The notes beneath the pieces were generated by a model, which was not told the DNA's origin, searched no databases, and saw only the letters and a list, made by a program, of their open reading frames with translations. DNA of 64,000 nucleotides from positions 1 through 64,000 of the forward strand of contig JAWLCA010000023.1 of the NCBI GenBank assembly GCA_041687395.1, written 5' to 3'. Of the stretch, positions 16,448 through 23,892 are shown piece after piece. Within the stretch, counting starts at the first letter, position 1. Each line of letters opens with the position of its first letter. The position numbers and the translations under genes were made by a program. The stretch comes from JAWLCA01 sp041687395. GTDB taxonomy: Bacteria > Pseudomonadota > Alphaproteobacteria > Rhodobacterales > Rhodobacteraceae.

Positions 16448-17503
16448 TCAGCGGCTCCAGCCCCGCAAGGTGACGGCGAGGGGCATCCGGTCGCGGCGGC
16501 GCTGAAGTTCGTAGAGCCCAAGCGGCGTCCACCCGGCTAGGATGGTTTCGCTGCCTTCGGCGCGGAAAGCGGCCTTCAGCGTCTGCTCGATCACGTGGCG
16601 GTCGCGCTTGGGGCTGGGGGCGAAATCGATGGTGATCTGTCCGCCCAGGCCGCGCAGGCGCAACTGGCGCGGCAGTTCACGCGCGGCGGCGATGTTGGCC
16701 TTCAGCGCGGCCGCGGGCGAGGTGTCGCGGCCGGTGTTCACGTCCACCGCCACCAGTGCTCGCGTCGGCTCGACCGCCATGCCGGTTCCGCCTGGAAGCG
16801 CCACCAGCGGGTCGAGCAGTGCCGCAATATCGTCATCGACACCGTGCGCCGAAAAGGCGTCGCCATCGTCGGAAACGATCTCCGGCGCCGGATGGGACCA
16901 GTCGCGCACAGCCAGATCGTGCGGGCCGGGGGCATCGACAAGGAGTTCCGGCCTGCCTGCATGATCTGCCAGCACCGTCTCGGCCAGGCGACGAAGCTCG
17001 GCCAGTTCGGCCGCAATCTCGTCCTCTGGCGCAACTTCCGCCGCAGACCGCAGGATCAGTCCCAGCGACGGGTCAGCGCCGGACATGCCAGCCTCGGCGA
17101 GAGTGGTCAGGCGGGTCTGCAGGGCGCTGTCGCGGATGCCTCGGGCGATGTTCAGGCCGGGTGCGCCCGGTGTTACGATCACACAGCGGCCCTTGAACAG
17201 AAGCCGCGTCGTGACCGGTACCGCCTTGCCCGGTTCGGCCACGCCGGAAACCTGCACCAGAACCGGCTGGCCCGGGCGCAGGCCGCCCGCCTGACGCAGG
17301 AAACCCGACTCGTCGGGCAGTTTCACGAAGACTCCTCCCAGACCCTTGACCGGGCGGTCCACGATGCCACGCAGGATCGCGCCGGGCGCGGGCGGGCCGC
17401 CCTCGGGCGGGGCGATGGCAAGGTCTTCCAGCCGCCCGTCGATCATCAGCGCCGCGGCCTCGTGCCCGGCGATCCGGCCAAGTATGACGGCGCGGCCCTT
17501 CAT
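16448..17503 (-). CDS. rng: Ribonuclease E/G family protein (short RNase G form)
   Basis: A 351-residue endoribonuclease. Catalytic metal ligands are in VAVDVNTG (Asp254, Asn256) and QITIDFAP (Asp293). An S1-like beta-barrel region spans about 40-105 (ILRGIVDRPVKGLGGVFV), and a 5'-sensor-like region follows (GLILRSAAE). It is much shorter than E. coli RNase G (489 residues). The zinc-link CPxC cysteines used for tetramer assembly are absent, so quaternary structure probably differs. The separate gene yacG, encoding a small zinc-ribbon protein, lies 1 nt downstream. The ATG overlaps the maf stop codon (17500-17503). The role is rRNA and mRNA processing in the cytosol. Confidence 0.85.
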   Translation of the reverse strand: MKGRAVILGRIAGHEAAALMIDGRLEDLAIAPPEGGPPAPGAILRGIVDRPVKGLGGVFVKLPDESGFLRQAGGLRPGQPVLVQVSGVAEPGKAVPVTTRLLFKGRCVIVTPGAPGLNIARGIRDSALQTRLTTLAEAGMSGADPSLGLILRSAAEVAPEDEIAAELAELRRLAETVLADHAGRPELLVDAPGPHDLAVRDWSHPAPEIVSDDGDAFSAHGVDDDIAALLDPLVALPGGTGMAVEPTRALVAVDVNTGRDTSPAAALKANIAAARELPRQLRLRGLGGQITIDFAPSPKRDRHVIEQTLKAAFRAEGSETILAGWTPLGLYELQRRRDRMPLAVTLRGWSR

Positions 17504-18075
17504 GCCGGAACCCGCAGGCCGGCGGCTGTCAGCAAGGCTGCGGTTTCGGCCAGCGGCAGGCCGACGACTCCGGTGAAGCTGCCCGAAATCCACGGAATGA
17601 AAGCCCCGGCGAGGCCCTGGATGCCATAGCCCCCGGCCTTGCCCTGCCATTCGTCTGAGGCGAGATAGGTATTCAATTCATGATCCGACAGACGCTTCAT
17701 CTTCACGGCAGTCTCCACCTCGCGCATCCAGATCCGGTCGCCCCGACGCACGGCCACTGATGTGATCACCCGATGGCGGCGCCCCCCAAGAGCGACAAGA
17801 AACTCCGCCGCCTCGCCTGCGTCGGCCGGTTTTCCGAGGATGCGTCGCCCGAGGGCCACGGTGGTGTCTGCGCAGAGCACGACATCCTCGGCCTCGGCTG
17901 GCGTCGCCTCGGCCTTGGCACGCGCGATGCGGGCGCAGTATGGGCGCGGCAATTCGCGTTTCAATGGGGTTTCGTCGATGTCGGTCGGGCGCACGTCGTG
18001 CGGCACAAGCCCGATCTGGGCCAGCAGCTCGCGTCGTCTGGGGCTGGCGGACCCGAGGATCAGCCGCAATGTCAC
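17500..18075 (-). CDS. maf: Maf-family nucleotide pyrophosphatase
   Basis: A 191-residue Maf/Ham1-like enzyme with GSASPRRRELL (8-18), the ADTTVAL segment and the SDEW/EWQGKAGGYGIQG core. Maf proteins hydrolyse dTTP/UTP or modified nucleotides and can arrest septation when overproduced. The start is GTG at 18075, overlapping the infA stop (GTGA). The stop overlaps the rng start, so infA, maf and rng are translationally coupled. Which Maf subgroup (YhdE or YceF type) is not decided. Confidence 0.9.
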   Translation of the reverse strand: MTLRLILGSASPRRRELLAQIGLVPHDVRPTDIDETPLKRELPRPYCARIARAKAEATPAEAEDVVLCADTTVALGRRILGKPADAGEAAEFLVALGGRRHRVITSVAVRRGDRIWMREVETAVKMKRLSDHELNTYLASDEWQGKAGGYGIQGLAGAFIPWISGSFTGVVGLPLAETAALLTAAGLRVPA

Positions 18076-18290
18076 TTGAAGCGGTAGTTGATCCGGCCCT
18101 TGGTCAGGTCGTAGGGCGTCATCTCTACCTGAACCCGGTCGCCCGCCAGAACGCGGATCCGGTTCTTGCGCATCTTTCCTGCCGTGTGTGCGATGATCTC
18201 ATGGCCGTTTTCCAGCTCGACCCTGAACGTCGCATTCGGCAGGAGTTCCTTCACGACGCCGGGGAATTCGAGCAGTTCTTCCTTGGCCAT
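18072..18290 (-). CDS. infA: Translation initiation factor IF-1
   Basis: A 72-residue single OB-fold protein: MAKEELLEFPGVVKELLPNA, then FRVELENGHEIIAHTAGKMR and the C-terminal DLTKGRINYRFK. IF-1 binds the ribosomal A site of the 30S subunit and assists IF-2 and IF-3 in initiation. It has the full normal length. The start at 18290 is fixed by the universally conserved MAKEE; a longer in-frame start exists but is not supported. It is the first gene of the infA-maf-rng-yacG cluster, an arrangement common in alphaproteobacteria. Confidence 0.97.
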   Translation of the reverse strand: MAKEELLEFPGVVKELLPNATFRVELENGHEIIAHTAGKMRKNRIRVLAGDRVQVEMTPYDLTKGRINYRFK

Positions 18291-18388
18291 GGTCACTCCG
18301 TCCTTGCACCGCCCGGTCACGCCGGGCGCGCAAGTAGATGCGCCCGAAAGGGCAGGATTTCAAGGCAAAAGCGCGAACAAACCGGCGA

Positions 18389-19273
18389 TCAGCCCTTGCC
18401 GGGCACGATTTCGACCGATTTTGCACGCGGGGGTTGTTCGGCCCAGTGCTGGAAGTTCAGCACACCACCGTCGCGGCGCACCTCGGCAATGGCGTCGAGA
18501 CTCACGTCGGCATAGGCCCAGCCTGGCTCGTCCATCGGGTTCTCGGCCAGGATGCCGGTCTCGGGCCAGCCGCGGTCGGGCGGGCCGTAGATCGCGGCGC
18601 GGCCGCGGTTCTCCTCGACGCCCACGCACCACTCCGCCTTGCCCACCAGCGGCGAGTGAACCACAACGCATTGATTTTCAAGCGCCCGGGCCATCGACCC
18701 CACGCGGACGCGGGTGAAGCCTGCGGCCGTTTCGGTAGCCGAGGGGGCGAGAAGGATCTCGGCCCCGGCTTCGCACATCGCGCGGGCAAACAGGGGGAAT
18801 TCGCTGTCGTAGCAGATCACCACGCCGATCTTACCCAGTGCGGTGTCGAACAGGCGCAGCGGGCCGCCGGGGTGGACGTCCCAATCCTCGCGCTCGAACC
18901 GGGTCATGATCTGCTTGTCCTGGTGGCCCAGGATTCCCTTTTTATTATAGAGGGTTGCGCGGTTCACGGGGCGGTTTCCGACATAGACTGGGCCCGAGGC
19001 GCCCAGGATGTGCACGCCGTATTCGGCCGCCAGCTTGCAGTGCACGGCGTCGGCGGCGTCTCGGTGGCGGGCCACCTCGCGCAGCGCGCCTTCAAGGTCG
19101 GCGGCGACCTCTGCCCCGCCCAGGCTGGCCAATTCCATCGCGCCGTATTCGGGGAAAACCAACAGGTCGGCGCCGTTCCCGGCGGCTTCGGCCACCCAGC
19201 GGGACAGCTTCGCCTCATAGGCATCGAAACTGTCGAACCAGTCGATCGGATAGGCAGCGGCGGCGATCTTCAT
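18389..19273 (-). CDS. Carbon-nitrogen hydrolase (nitrilase superfamily)
   Basis: A 294-residue alpha-beta-beta-alpha hydrolase with the complete catalytic triad: Glu42 (VFPEYGAME), Lys120 (HQDKQIMTRFE) and Cys154 (VVICYDSEFP). The superfamily hydrolyses nitriles, amides or ureido groups. The DSEFP after the cysteine places it with a predicted amidase subgroup close to R-amidase/omega-amidase relatives. The substrate is unknown. Minus strand, monocistronic; upstream lies a 197-bp divergent region before rnhA that contains a parS-like sequence. Confidence 0.85.
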   Translation of the reverse strand: MKIAAAAYPIDWFDSFDAYEAKLSRWVAEAAGNGADLLVFPEYGAMELASLGGAEVAADLEGALREVARHRDAADAVHCKLAAEYGVHILGASGPVYVGNRPVNRATLYNKKGILGHQDKQIMTRFEREDWDVHPGGPLRLFDTALGKIGVVICYDSEFPLFARAMCEAGAEILLAPSATETAAGFTRVRVGSMARALENQCVVVHSPLVGKAEWCVGVEENRGRAAIYGPPDRGWPETGILAENPMDEPGWAYADVSLDAIAEVRRDGGVLNFQHWAEQPPRAKSVEIVPGKG

Positions 19274-19357
19274 GGGCGTCTCCTGTCGATGGGCGGGTTA
19301 TACGGGGCCGCCGGATGCGCCGCAACCGCGGCCCCAAACCGGGTGCGCATCCACGTA

Positions 19358-19373
19358 TGTTTCACGTGCATCC
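19358..19373. other. parS-like sequence (degenerate)
   Basis: The 16 bases read TGTTTCACGTGCATCC. The near-universal ParB-binding parS palindrome is TGTTTCACGTGAAACA, so the left half and centre match perfectly and 13 of 16 bases match overall. It is in the intergenic region between the nitrilase-fold hydrolase and rnhA, as expected for a site not constrained by coding. The right half is damaged, so real ParB binding is uncertain. It could be a relic or coincidence. Confidence 0.3.
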
Positions 19374-19470
19374 GGCGTGCATGCCAGGTGCAAAAGTTGT
19401 GCGGTGGGGCAGGGCGTCGTCACGGCCGGGGCTTGCGGCGCGCGCGGCAATCGGGTCTAGACTGCCCGCC

Positions 19471-19944
19471 ATGAAGACCGAGCTTTTCGCCTACACCGAC
19501 GGTGCCTGCAGCGGCAATCCCGGCCCTGGGGGGTGGGGGGTGCTGCTGATCGCCCGCGAGGGTCAGAAAGTCCTGCGCGAGCGCGAGTTGTCGGGCGGCG
19601 AGGCCGACACCACGAACAACCGCATGGAGCTGATGGCGGCGATCAGTGCGCTGGAAAGCCTGAGCCGGCCGTCCGAGATCACCATTGTCACCGACAGCGC
19701 CTATGTGAAGAACGGCATCACCGACTGGCTGGCGGGGTGGAAGCGCAAGGGCTGGCGCATCTCCAACGGGAAGCCGGTGAAGAACGTGGACCTGTGGCAG
19801 CGTCTGGATGCGGCGCGCGAGCGGCACACCGTGCACTGGCACTGGATCAAGGGCCATGCCGGCCACCCCGAGAACGAGCGCGCCGACGAGCTGGCGCGCG
19901 CCGGGATGGCACCCTTCAAGCCGAACGCGCGGGCCGCGGAATGA
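19471..19944 (+). CDS. rnhA: Ribonuclease HI
   Basis: A 157-residue RNase HI that degrades the RNA strand of RNA-DNA hybrids. All catalytic residues are visible: Asp10 (YTDGACSGNPG), Glu53 (NNRMELMA), Asp75 (TDSAYV), His129 in the handle-following loop and Asp139 (NERADELA). The WKRKGWRISNGKPVKN basic handle helix is present. The start at 19471 gives the canonical N-terminus; the longer in-frame extension overlaps the divergent promoter region. Its stop overlaps the ATG of the following TRIC-like gene. Confidence 0.95.
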   Translation: MKTELFAYTDGACSGNPGPGGWGVLLIAREGQKVLRERELSGGEADTTNNRMELMAAISALESLSRPSEITIVTDSAYVKNGITDWLAGWKRKGWRISNGKPVKNVDLWQRLDAARERHTVHWHWIKGHAGHPENERADELARAGMAPFKPNARAAE

Positions 19945-20588
19945 TCGGCGCGCTGCCGGCGGCGGTGCTGCTGGACTATGCCGCCGTGGCGGTCTTTGCG
20001 CTGACCGGCGCGCTGGTCGCCAGCCGGTCGCAGCTGGACATCGTGGGCTTCATCTTCATCGCCTGCCTGACGGCGGTGGGCGGCGGCACCCTTCGCGACG
20101 TGATCCTGAACCGCGATCAGGTGTTCTGGGTGGCGGAACCCACGTTCATCGCTGCCGCCAGTTTGGCGGCGGTGCTGGTGTTCTTCACCGCGCATCTGCT
20201 GGAAAGCCGCTATCGCGCCCTGTTGTGGCTGGATGCCTGCGCGCTGGCCGTCGCCGTGCCGGCGGGCGTCGCGGTCGCGGTGGGGATGGGTCAGGCCTGG
20301 CCGATCATACTGATCATGGGGGTGGCGACGGGCTGTTTCGGCGGCCTGATGCGCGACGTGGTCTGCAACGAGGTGCCGCTGGTGCTCAAACAGGGCGAGT
20401 TGTACGTGACCTGCGCCTTTGCCGGGGCAGGTGCCGCGGTGATCGCGCTGTGGGCGGGGTTGGAGACGGCGCCGGCGCTTCTGGCCTGCGCGATGGTCAC
20501 GTTCACGCTGCGCGCGGGCAGCCTGCTGTTCGGTTGGCAACTGCCTGTCTACAAGGGTCAGCCGCCGCAGAACGAACCGAAGCGCTAG
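19941..20588 (+). CDS. TRIC/YadS-YicG family membrane channel protein
   Basis: A 215-residue protein with seven hydrophobic segments arranged as two copies of a UPF0126-like repeat. The hallmark glycine motifs are TAVGGGTLRDVIL (first repeat) and ATGCFGGLMRDVVCNEVP (second repeat), where GG kinks form the pore in structurally known prokaryotic TRIC trimers, which conduct K+. The start codon overlaps the rnhA stop (ATGA), so the two are cotranscribed. No functional link between RNase HI and this channel is evident. Confidence 0.87.
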   Translation: MIGALPAAVLLDYAAVAVFALTGALVASRSQLDIVGFIFIACLTAVGGGTLRDVILNRDQVFWVAEPTFIAAASLAAVLVFFTAHLLESRYRALLWLDACALAVAVPAGVAVAVGMGQAWPIILIMGVATGCFGGLMRDVVCNEVPLVLKQGELYVTCAFAGAGAAVIALWAGLETAPALLACAMVTFTLRAGSLLFGWQLPVYKGQPPQNEPKR

Positions 20589-20651
20589 GGCGGCCATGGT
20601 CGGGCGGGCGAAAGCGCTGGCCCGATCCGCGATTTCGCGCGATGTGAGGAC

Positions 20652-21566
20652 ATGAGCCTCGTTCCCGATCTCTGGATCGTCGTCACGCTGGCGGCGGCCT
20701 TTTTCCAGACGCTGCGCTTCATGCTGCAAAAGCATCTGGCGACGGCGACCCTGTCGGCGTCCGGGGCCACCTTCGCGCGTTTCCTTTTTTCCGCGCCGCT
20801 GGTGGTGCTGATCATGGCGGCCTATCTGGCCGCGACGGCGCAGGCCGTGCCGGATCTGAGCGCGGCATTCTGGCTTTACGGCGTGGCCGGCGGCACGGCG
20901 CAGATCCTTGCCACCATCTTTGTCGTCATGCTGTTCAAGAGCCGCAATTTCGCCGTCGGCATCACGCTGAAGAAGACGGAGGTATTGCTGACCGTTCTGG
21001 TCGGCTGGGTGCTGCTGGGCGAAGGGGTCAGCGCGGCGGCGCTGGCCGCGATGGCGCTGGGTGTCGTGGGCGTGTTGCTGCTGTCGGCGCCGCCGGGCGT
21101 CACCGGCTGGGGGTTGTCGGGCCTGGGAAACCGGGCGGTCGCGCTGGGGCTGGCCTCGGGGCTGTTCTTTGCGGTCTCCGGCGTGTGCTATCGCGGCGCG
21201 TCGCTGGAAATCGCCTCGGCTGATCCGCTGCTGCGGGCGGGCGTGACGCTGGCGGCGGTGACCGGGATGCAGGTGCTGGCGATGGCGGTCTGGCTGCGCC
21301 GGTTCGAGCCGGGGCAGATCGCCGCCGTCTGGCGGGCGCGGCGGGTGGCGGGCTGGATCGGCCTGACCTCGATGGCGGGGTCGTTCTGCTGGTTCACCGC
21401 CTTCACGCTGCAGGTGGTGGCCTATGTGCACGCGCTGGGGCAGGTCGAACTGATCCTCAGCCTGCTGGCGTCGGTTCTGGTGTTCCGCGAAGGCGTGCGT
21501 CCCAGAGAGCTTGCCGGGATCGCGGTGCTGGGGCTGTCCATCGTGGCCCTGATATTGGTTATCTAG
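20652..21566 (+). CDS. EamA/DMT-family transporter
   Basis: A 304-residue protein with ten predicted transmembrane helices as two five-helix EamA repeats. Each repeat ends in the typical glutamate-glycine segment (GWVLLGEGVSAAALAAMALG; VFREGVRPRELAGIAVLG). Drug/metabolite transporters usually export amino acids or other metabolites; the substrate here is unknown. It follows the TRIC-like gene on the same strand after 63 nt and may be cotranscribed. Its stop overlaps that of the converging GlsB/YeaQ-like gene. Confidence 0.83.
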   Translation: MSLVPDLWIVVTLAAAFFQTLRFMLQKHLATATLSASGATFARFLFSAPLVVLIMAAYLAATAQAVPDLSAAFWLYGVAGGTAQILATIFVVMLFKSRNFAVGITLKKTEVLLTVLVGWVLLGEGVSAAALAAMALGVVGVLLLSAPPGVTGWGLSGLGNRAVALGLASGLFFAVSGVCYRGASLEIASADPLLRAGVTLAAVTGMQVLAMAVWLRRFEPGQIAAVWRARRVAGWIGLTSMAGSFCWFTAFTLQVVAYVHALGQVELILSLLASVLVFREGVRPRELAGIAVLGLSIVALILVI

Positions 21567-21808
21567 CGCCGCCGGACATAGGTCTGCCACAGCCAGATCA
21601 GCACCATTGCGCCGGCCACCGCACCGACGAAGCCGCCCAGCCAGCCGGCGAAGGTGGCGACCATGCGCAGCACCAGCCCGCCGACCAGCGCGCCGCCGAT
21701 GCCGATGGCGATGGTGGTGGGCACGTCGGTATTCAGCTTCATCAGCCGGGTGGCGATGAAGCCTGCCGCGGCGCCCACAATGATCAGAACGACGACATTC
21801 ATGTGCAT
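21563..21808 (-). CDS. GlsB/YeaQ/YmgE-like small membrane protein
   Basis: An 81-residue protein that is almost entirely hydrophobic, with three helices, glycine-rich motifs (GAAAGFIATRLMK, GIGGALVGGLVLR, GAVAGAMVLIWLW) and a basic C-terminus (YVRRR). This pattern fits the transglycosylase-associated/GlsB family of stress-related inner membrane proteins. The precise role is unknown. The start may be 21808 (MHMN) or 21802 (MNVV). It lies downstream of fmt, separated by 49 nt on the same strand, and its stop overlaps the converging EamA gene. Confidence 0.75.
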   Translation of the reverse strand: MHMNVVVLIIVGAAAGFIATRLMKLNTDVPTTIAIGIGGALVGGLVLRMVATFAGWLGGFVGAVAGAMVLIWLWQTYVRRR

Positions 21809-21857
21809 CCCCCACGTTGCGCGCAGTATCGGCCGAAAGTTGCGGCGCCGAAAGCGG

Positions 21858-22769
21858 TCAGGTCAGCGCAGTTCCCGGTTGCAGGGGCAGGCCACGCAGC
21901 AACTCGTCCGCCGCCATCGCCCGGCGGCCGCCGCGCTGGGCCAGCGTGATCTCTACCGCGCCGGTGCCGCAGGCGATGATCAGCCTCTGCCCGGCTTCCA
22001 GCACCGTGCCGGGCGTGCCTTGACCGGCGGCGACGCGGCTGCCCAGCAGCTTGATGCGCTCTCCCGCGATGTCCACCCAGGCTCCGGGGAACGGTGACAG
22101 GCCGCGAATATGGGCATCGACCTGCGAGGCGGGGCGGGACCAGTCCACGCGCGCCTCGGCCTTGTCGATCTTGGCGGAGTAGGTGACGCCGTCGTCGGGC
22201 TGTGGGATGGGCGTCAGTTCGGCCAGGCGGGCCAGCGCGTCCACGATCAGCCGCGCGCCCATCGCCGACAGCCGGTCGTGCAGGTCGCCGGTGGTGTCCT
22301 CGGGGCCTATGGGGGTTGCCTCGCGCAGCAGAACCGGGCCGGTGTCCAACCCCTCCTCCATCTGCATGATGCAGACGCCGGTTTCCGCGTCACCCGCCAT
22401 CACCGCGCGGTGGATCGGCGCGGCCCCACGCCAGCGCGGCAGGAGGGAGGCGTGGATGTTCAGGCAGCCGTGGTGGGGGGCGTCGAGCACCGGCTGCGGC
22501 AGGATGAGGCCATAGGCGACCACGACCGCCACGTCGGCCTGTAGCGCGGCAAAATCGGCCTGCGCTTCCGTGCCCTTCAGGCTGGCGGGGTGGCGGACGG
22601 GCAGGCCGAGCGCTTCGGCCCGCGCCTGCACCGGGCTGGGGCGGGGCTGCTTGCCGCGCCCTGCCGGGCGGGGGGGCTGGGTGTAGACCGCGATGATCTC
22701 ATGCGCCTCGGCCAGCGCTTCGAGTGCGGGTACCGAAAAGTCGGGAGTGCCCATGAACACGACCCTCAT
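21858..22769 (-). CDS. fmt: Methionyl-tRNA formyltransferase
   Basis: A 303-residue enzyme that transfers a formyl group from 10-formyl-THF to Met-tRNA(fMet). The N-terminal Rossmann-like domain has MGTPDFSVPALEAL, the catalytic signature NIHASLLPRWRGAAP (Asn104, His106) and Asp142 (GLDTGPVL). The C-terminal OB-like domain follows. It is the third gene of def-def2-fmt; the ATG overlaps the def2 stop (ATGA at 22766-22769). The functional link is direct: Fmt adds the formyl group that deformylase later removes. Confidence 0.95.
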   Translation of the reverse strand: MRVVFMGTPDFSVPALEALAEAHEIIAVYTQPPRPAGRGKQPRPSPVQARAEALGLPVRHPASLKGTEAQADFAALQADVAVVVAYGLILPQPVLDAPHHGCLNIHASLLPRWRGAAPIHRAVMAGDAETGVCIMQMEEGLDTGPVLLREATPIGPEDTTGDLHDRLSAMGARLIVDALARLAELTPIPQPDDGVTYSAKIDKAEARVDWSRPASQVDAHIRGLSPFPGAWVDIAGERIKLLGSRVAAGQGTPGTVLEAGQRLIIACGTGAVEITLAQRGGRRAMAADELLRGLPLQPGTALT

Positions 22770-23269
22770 GCCCGCCGCCCGGTCTTTTCAGCGCGCGCCA
22801 GCAGCATCTTGCGCTTCAGCGGGCTGAGCCGGTCGATATACATCCGCCCCGCCAGATGGTCGATCTGGTGCTGGACGGATGTGGCCCAGAGGTAGACGAA
22901 ATCCCGCTCCTCGATCTCGCCCGTCTCGTTCAGGTACCGCACCGTCACCGCACGGGGGCGTTCGATCTTGGCGGACACGCCGGGCAGGTTGGGGCTGGCT
23001 TCCTCATGGCTGCGCATCTGGCCGCTCGCGTGCAGGACGACCGGGTTCGCCATCCGCACCGCCTGACCGCGGGCGGTGGAGGCGTCGACCACTGCCAGCC
23101 GCAGCATCACGCCGATCTGCGGCGCGGCAAGGCCCACGCCCGGCATCGCCTCCATCGTGTCGATCATGTCGGTCCAGATCTGCCGGATTTCGTCGGTAAT
23201 TTCGGGCACGTCGGCCGCTGGCGTGCGCAGGCGCCGGTCGGGCCAGGGCAGGCTGGGGCGCACGGTCAT
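22766..23269 (-). CDS. Peptide deformylase-like protein, metal and catalytic residues lost
   Basis: A 167-residue paralogue of the upstream deformylase with motif 1 intact (GVGLAAPQIG). Motif 2, EGCLS, is replaced by EEASPNLPG, with no metal-binding cysteine. Motif 3, HEIDH, reads HQIDH (His134, Gln135, His138), so the catalytic glutamate is gone as well. Iron or zinc coordination by two His alone would be weak, and no normal deformylation is expected. It is embedded in the operon: its ATG directly follows the def stop and its own stop overlaps the fmt start. The open frame is intact, which suggests a retained regulatory or binding role rather than decay. Confidence 0.85.
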   Translation of the reverse strand: MTVRPSLPWPDRRLRTPAADVPEITDEIRQIWTDMIDTMEAMPGVGLAAPQIGVMLRLAVVDASTARGQAVRMANPVVLHASGQMRSHEEASPNLPGVSAKIERPRAVTVRYLNETGEIEERDFVYLWATSVQHQIDHLAGRMYIDRLSPLKRKMLLARAEKTGRRA

Positions 23270-23791
23270 TCAGAGCCGCGCCTTTTCCCGCTTCAGCTTC
23301 TGCATCCTGCGGGTGATCATCTGCCGCTTCAGCGGGCCGAGGTAGTCGATGAACAGCTTGCCGTTCAGGTGGTCGATCTCGTGCTGAACGCAGGTCGCCC
23401 ACAGGCCGCCGAACTGTTCTTCCTGCGTCTTGCCTTCCAGATCGGTCCAGCGCACCTGCACCTCGGCGGGACGGGTCACGTCGGCATATTGCTCGGGGAT
23501 CGACAGGCAGCCCTCTTCGTAGGTGTTGGTTTCCGCCGAGGTCCAGGTGACCTCGGGGTTGATCAGCACCATCGGGCGCGGTGCGACCACGGGGTCCTTG
23601 ATGCAGTCCATCACCAACACCCGTTTCAGCACACCCACCTGGGGTGCCGCCAGGCCGACACCGGGGGCGTCGTACATCGTCTGCAGCATGTCGTCGGCCA
23701 GCGCGCGGATCTCGTCCGTGACCTTCGTCACGGGCTCGCAGGCCTTTCTCAGGCGCGGGTCGGGATGGATCAGGATCGGGCGCAAACTCAT
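23270..23791 (-). CDS. def: Peptide deformylase
   Basis: A 173-residue iron metalloenzyme that removes N-formyl from nascent proteins. All three motifs are intact: GVGLAAPQVG (45-54), EGCLS (Cys95) and HEIDH (His137, Glu138, His141). The start at 23791 (MSLRPILIHPDPRLR) matches the family N-terminus; an in-frame ATG four codons upstream, at 23803, is possible, and neither has a clear Shine-Dalgarno. It is the first gene of def-def2-fmt and the only catalytically competent deformylase in this cluster. The next gene starts immediately after its stop codon. Confidence 0.95.
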   Translation of the reverse strand: MSLRPILIHPDPRLRKACEPVTKVTDEIRALADDMLQTMYDAPGVGLAAPQVGVLKRVLVMDCIKDPVVAPRPMVLINPEVTWTSAETNTYEEGCLSIPEQYADVTRPAEVQVRWTDLEGKTQEEQFGGLWATCVQHEIDHLNGKLFIDYLGPLKRQMITRRMQKLKREKARL

Positions 23792-23892
23792 GGTGACAGG
23801 CATTTAGGACAAGCCCGGCGCGCGTGCAATGGGCGCGGTCTTGCACCCGCCCGCGCAGCCGCTAGGGTGCGCCCGACCAGCAGGAGAGGCCC

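Noticed and set aside
18306..18355. Small inverted repeats (GCCCGG/CCGGGC and GCCC/GGGC) between the nitrilase-fold gene and infA
   Set aside because: Stems are short and no T-run follows in either direction; not convincing as terminators.
19701..21815. Long open frame antisense to rnhA, the TRIC-like and EamA genes
   Set aside because: Spans three recognisable sense genes and has no recognisable domain.
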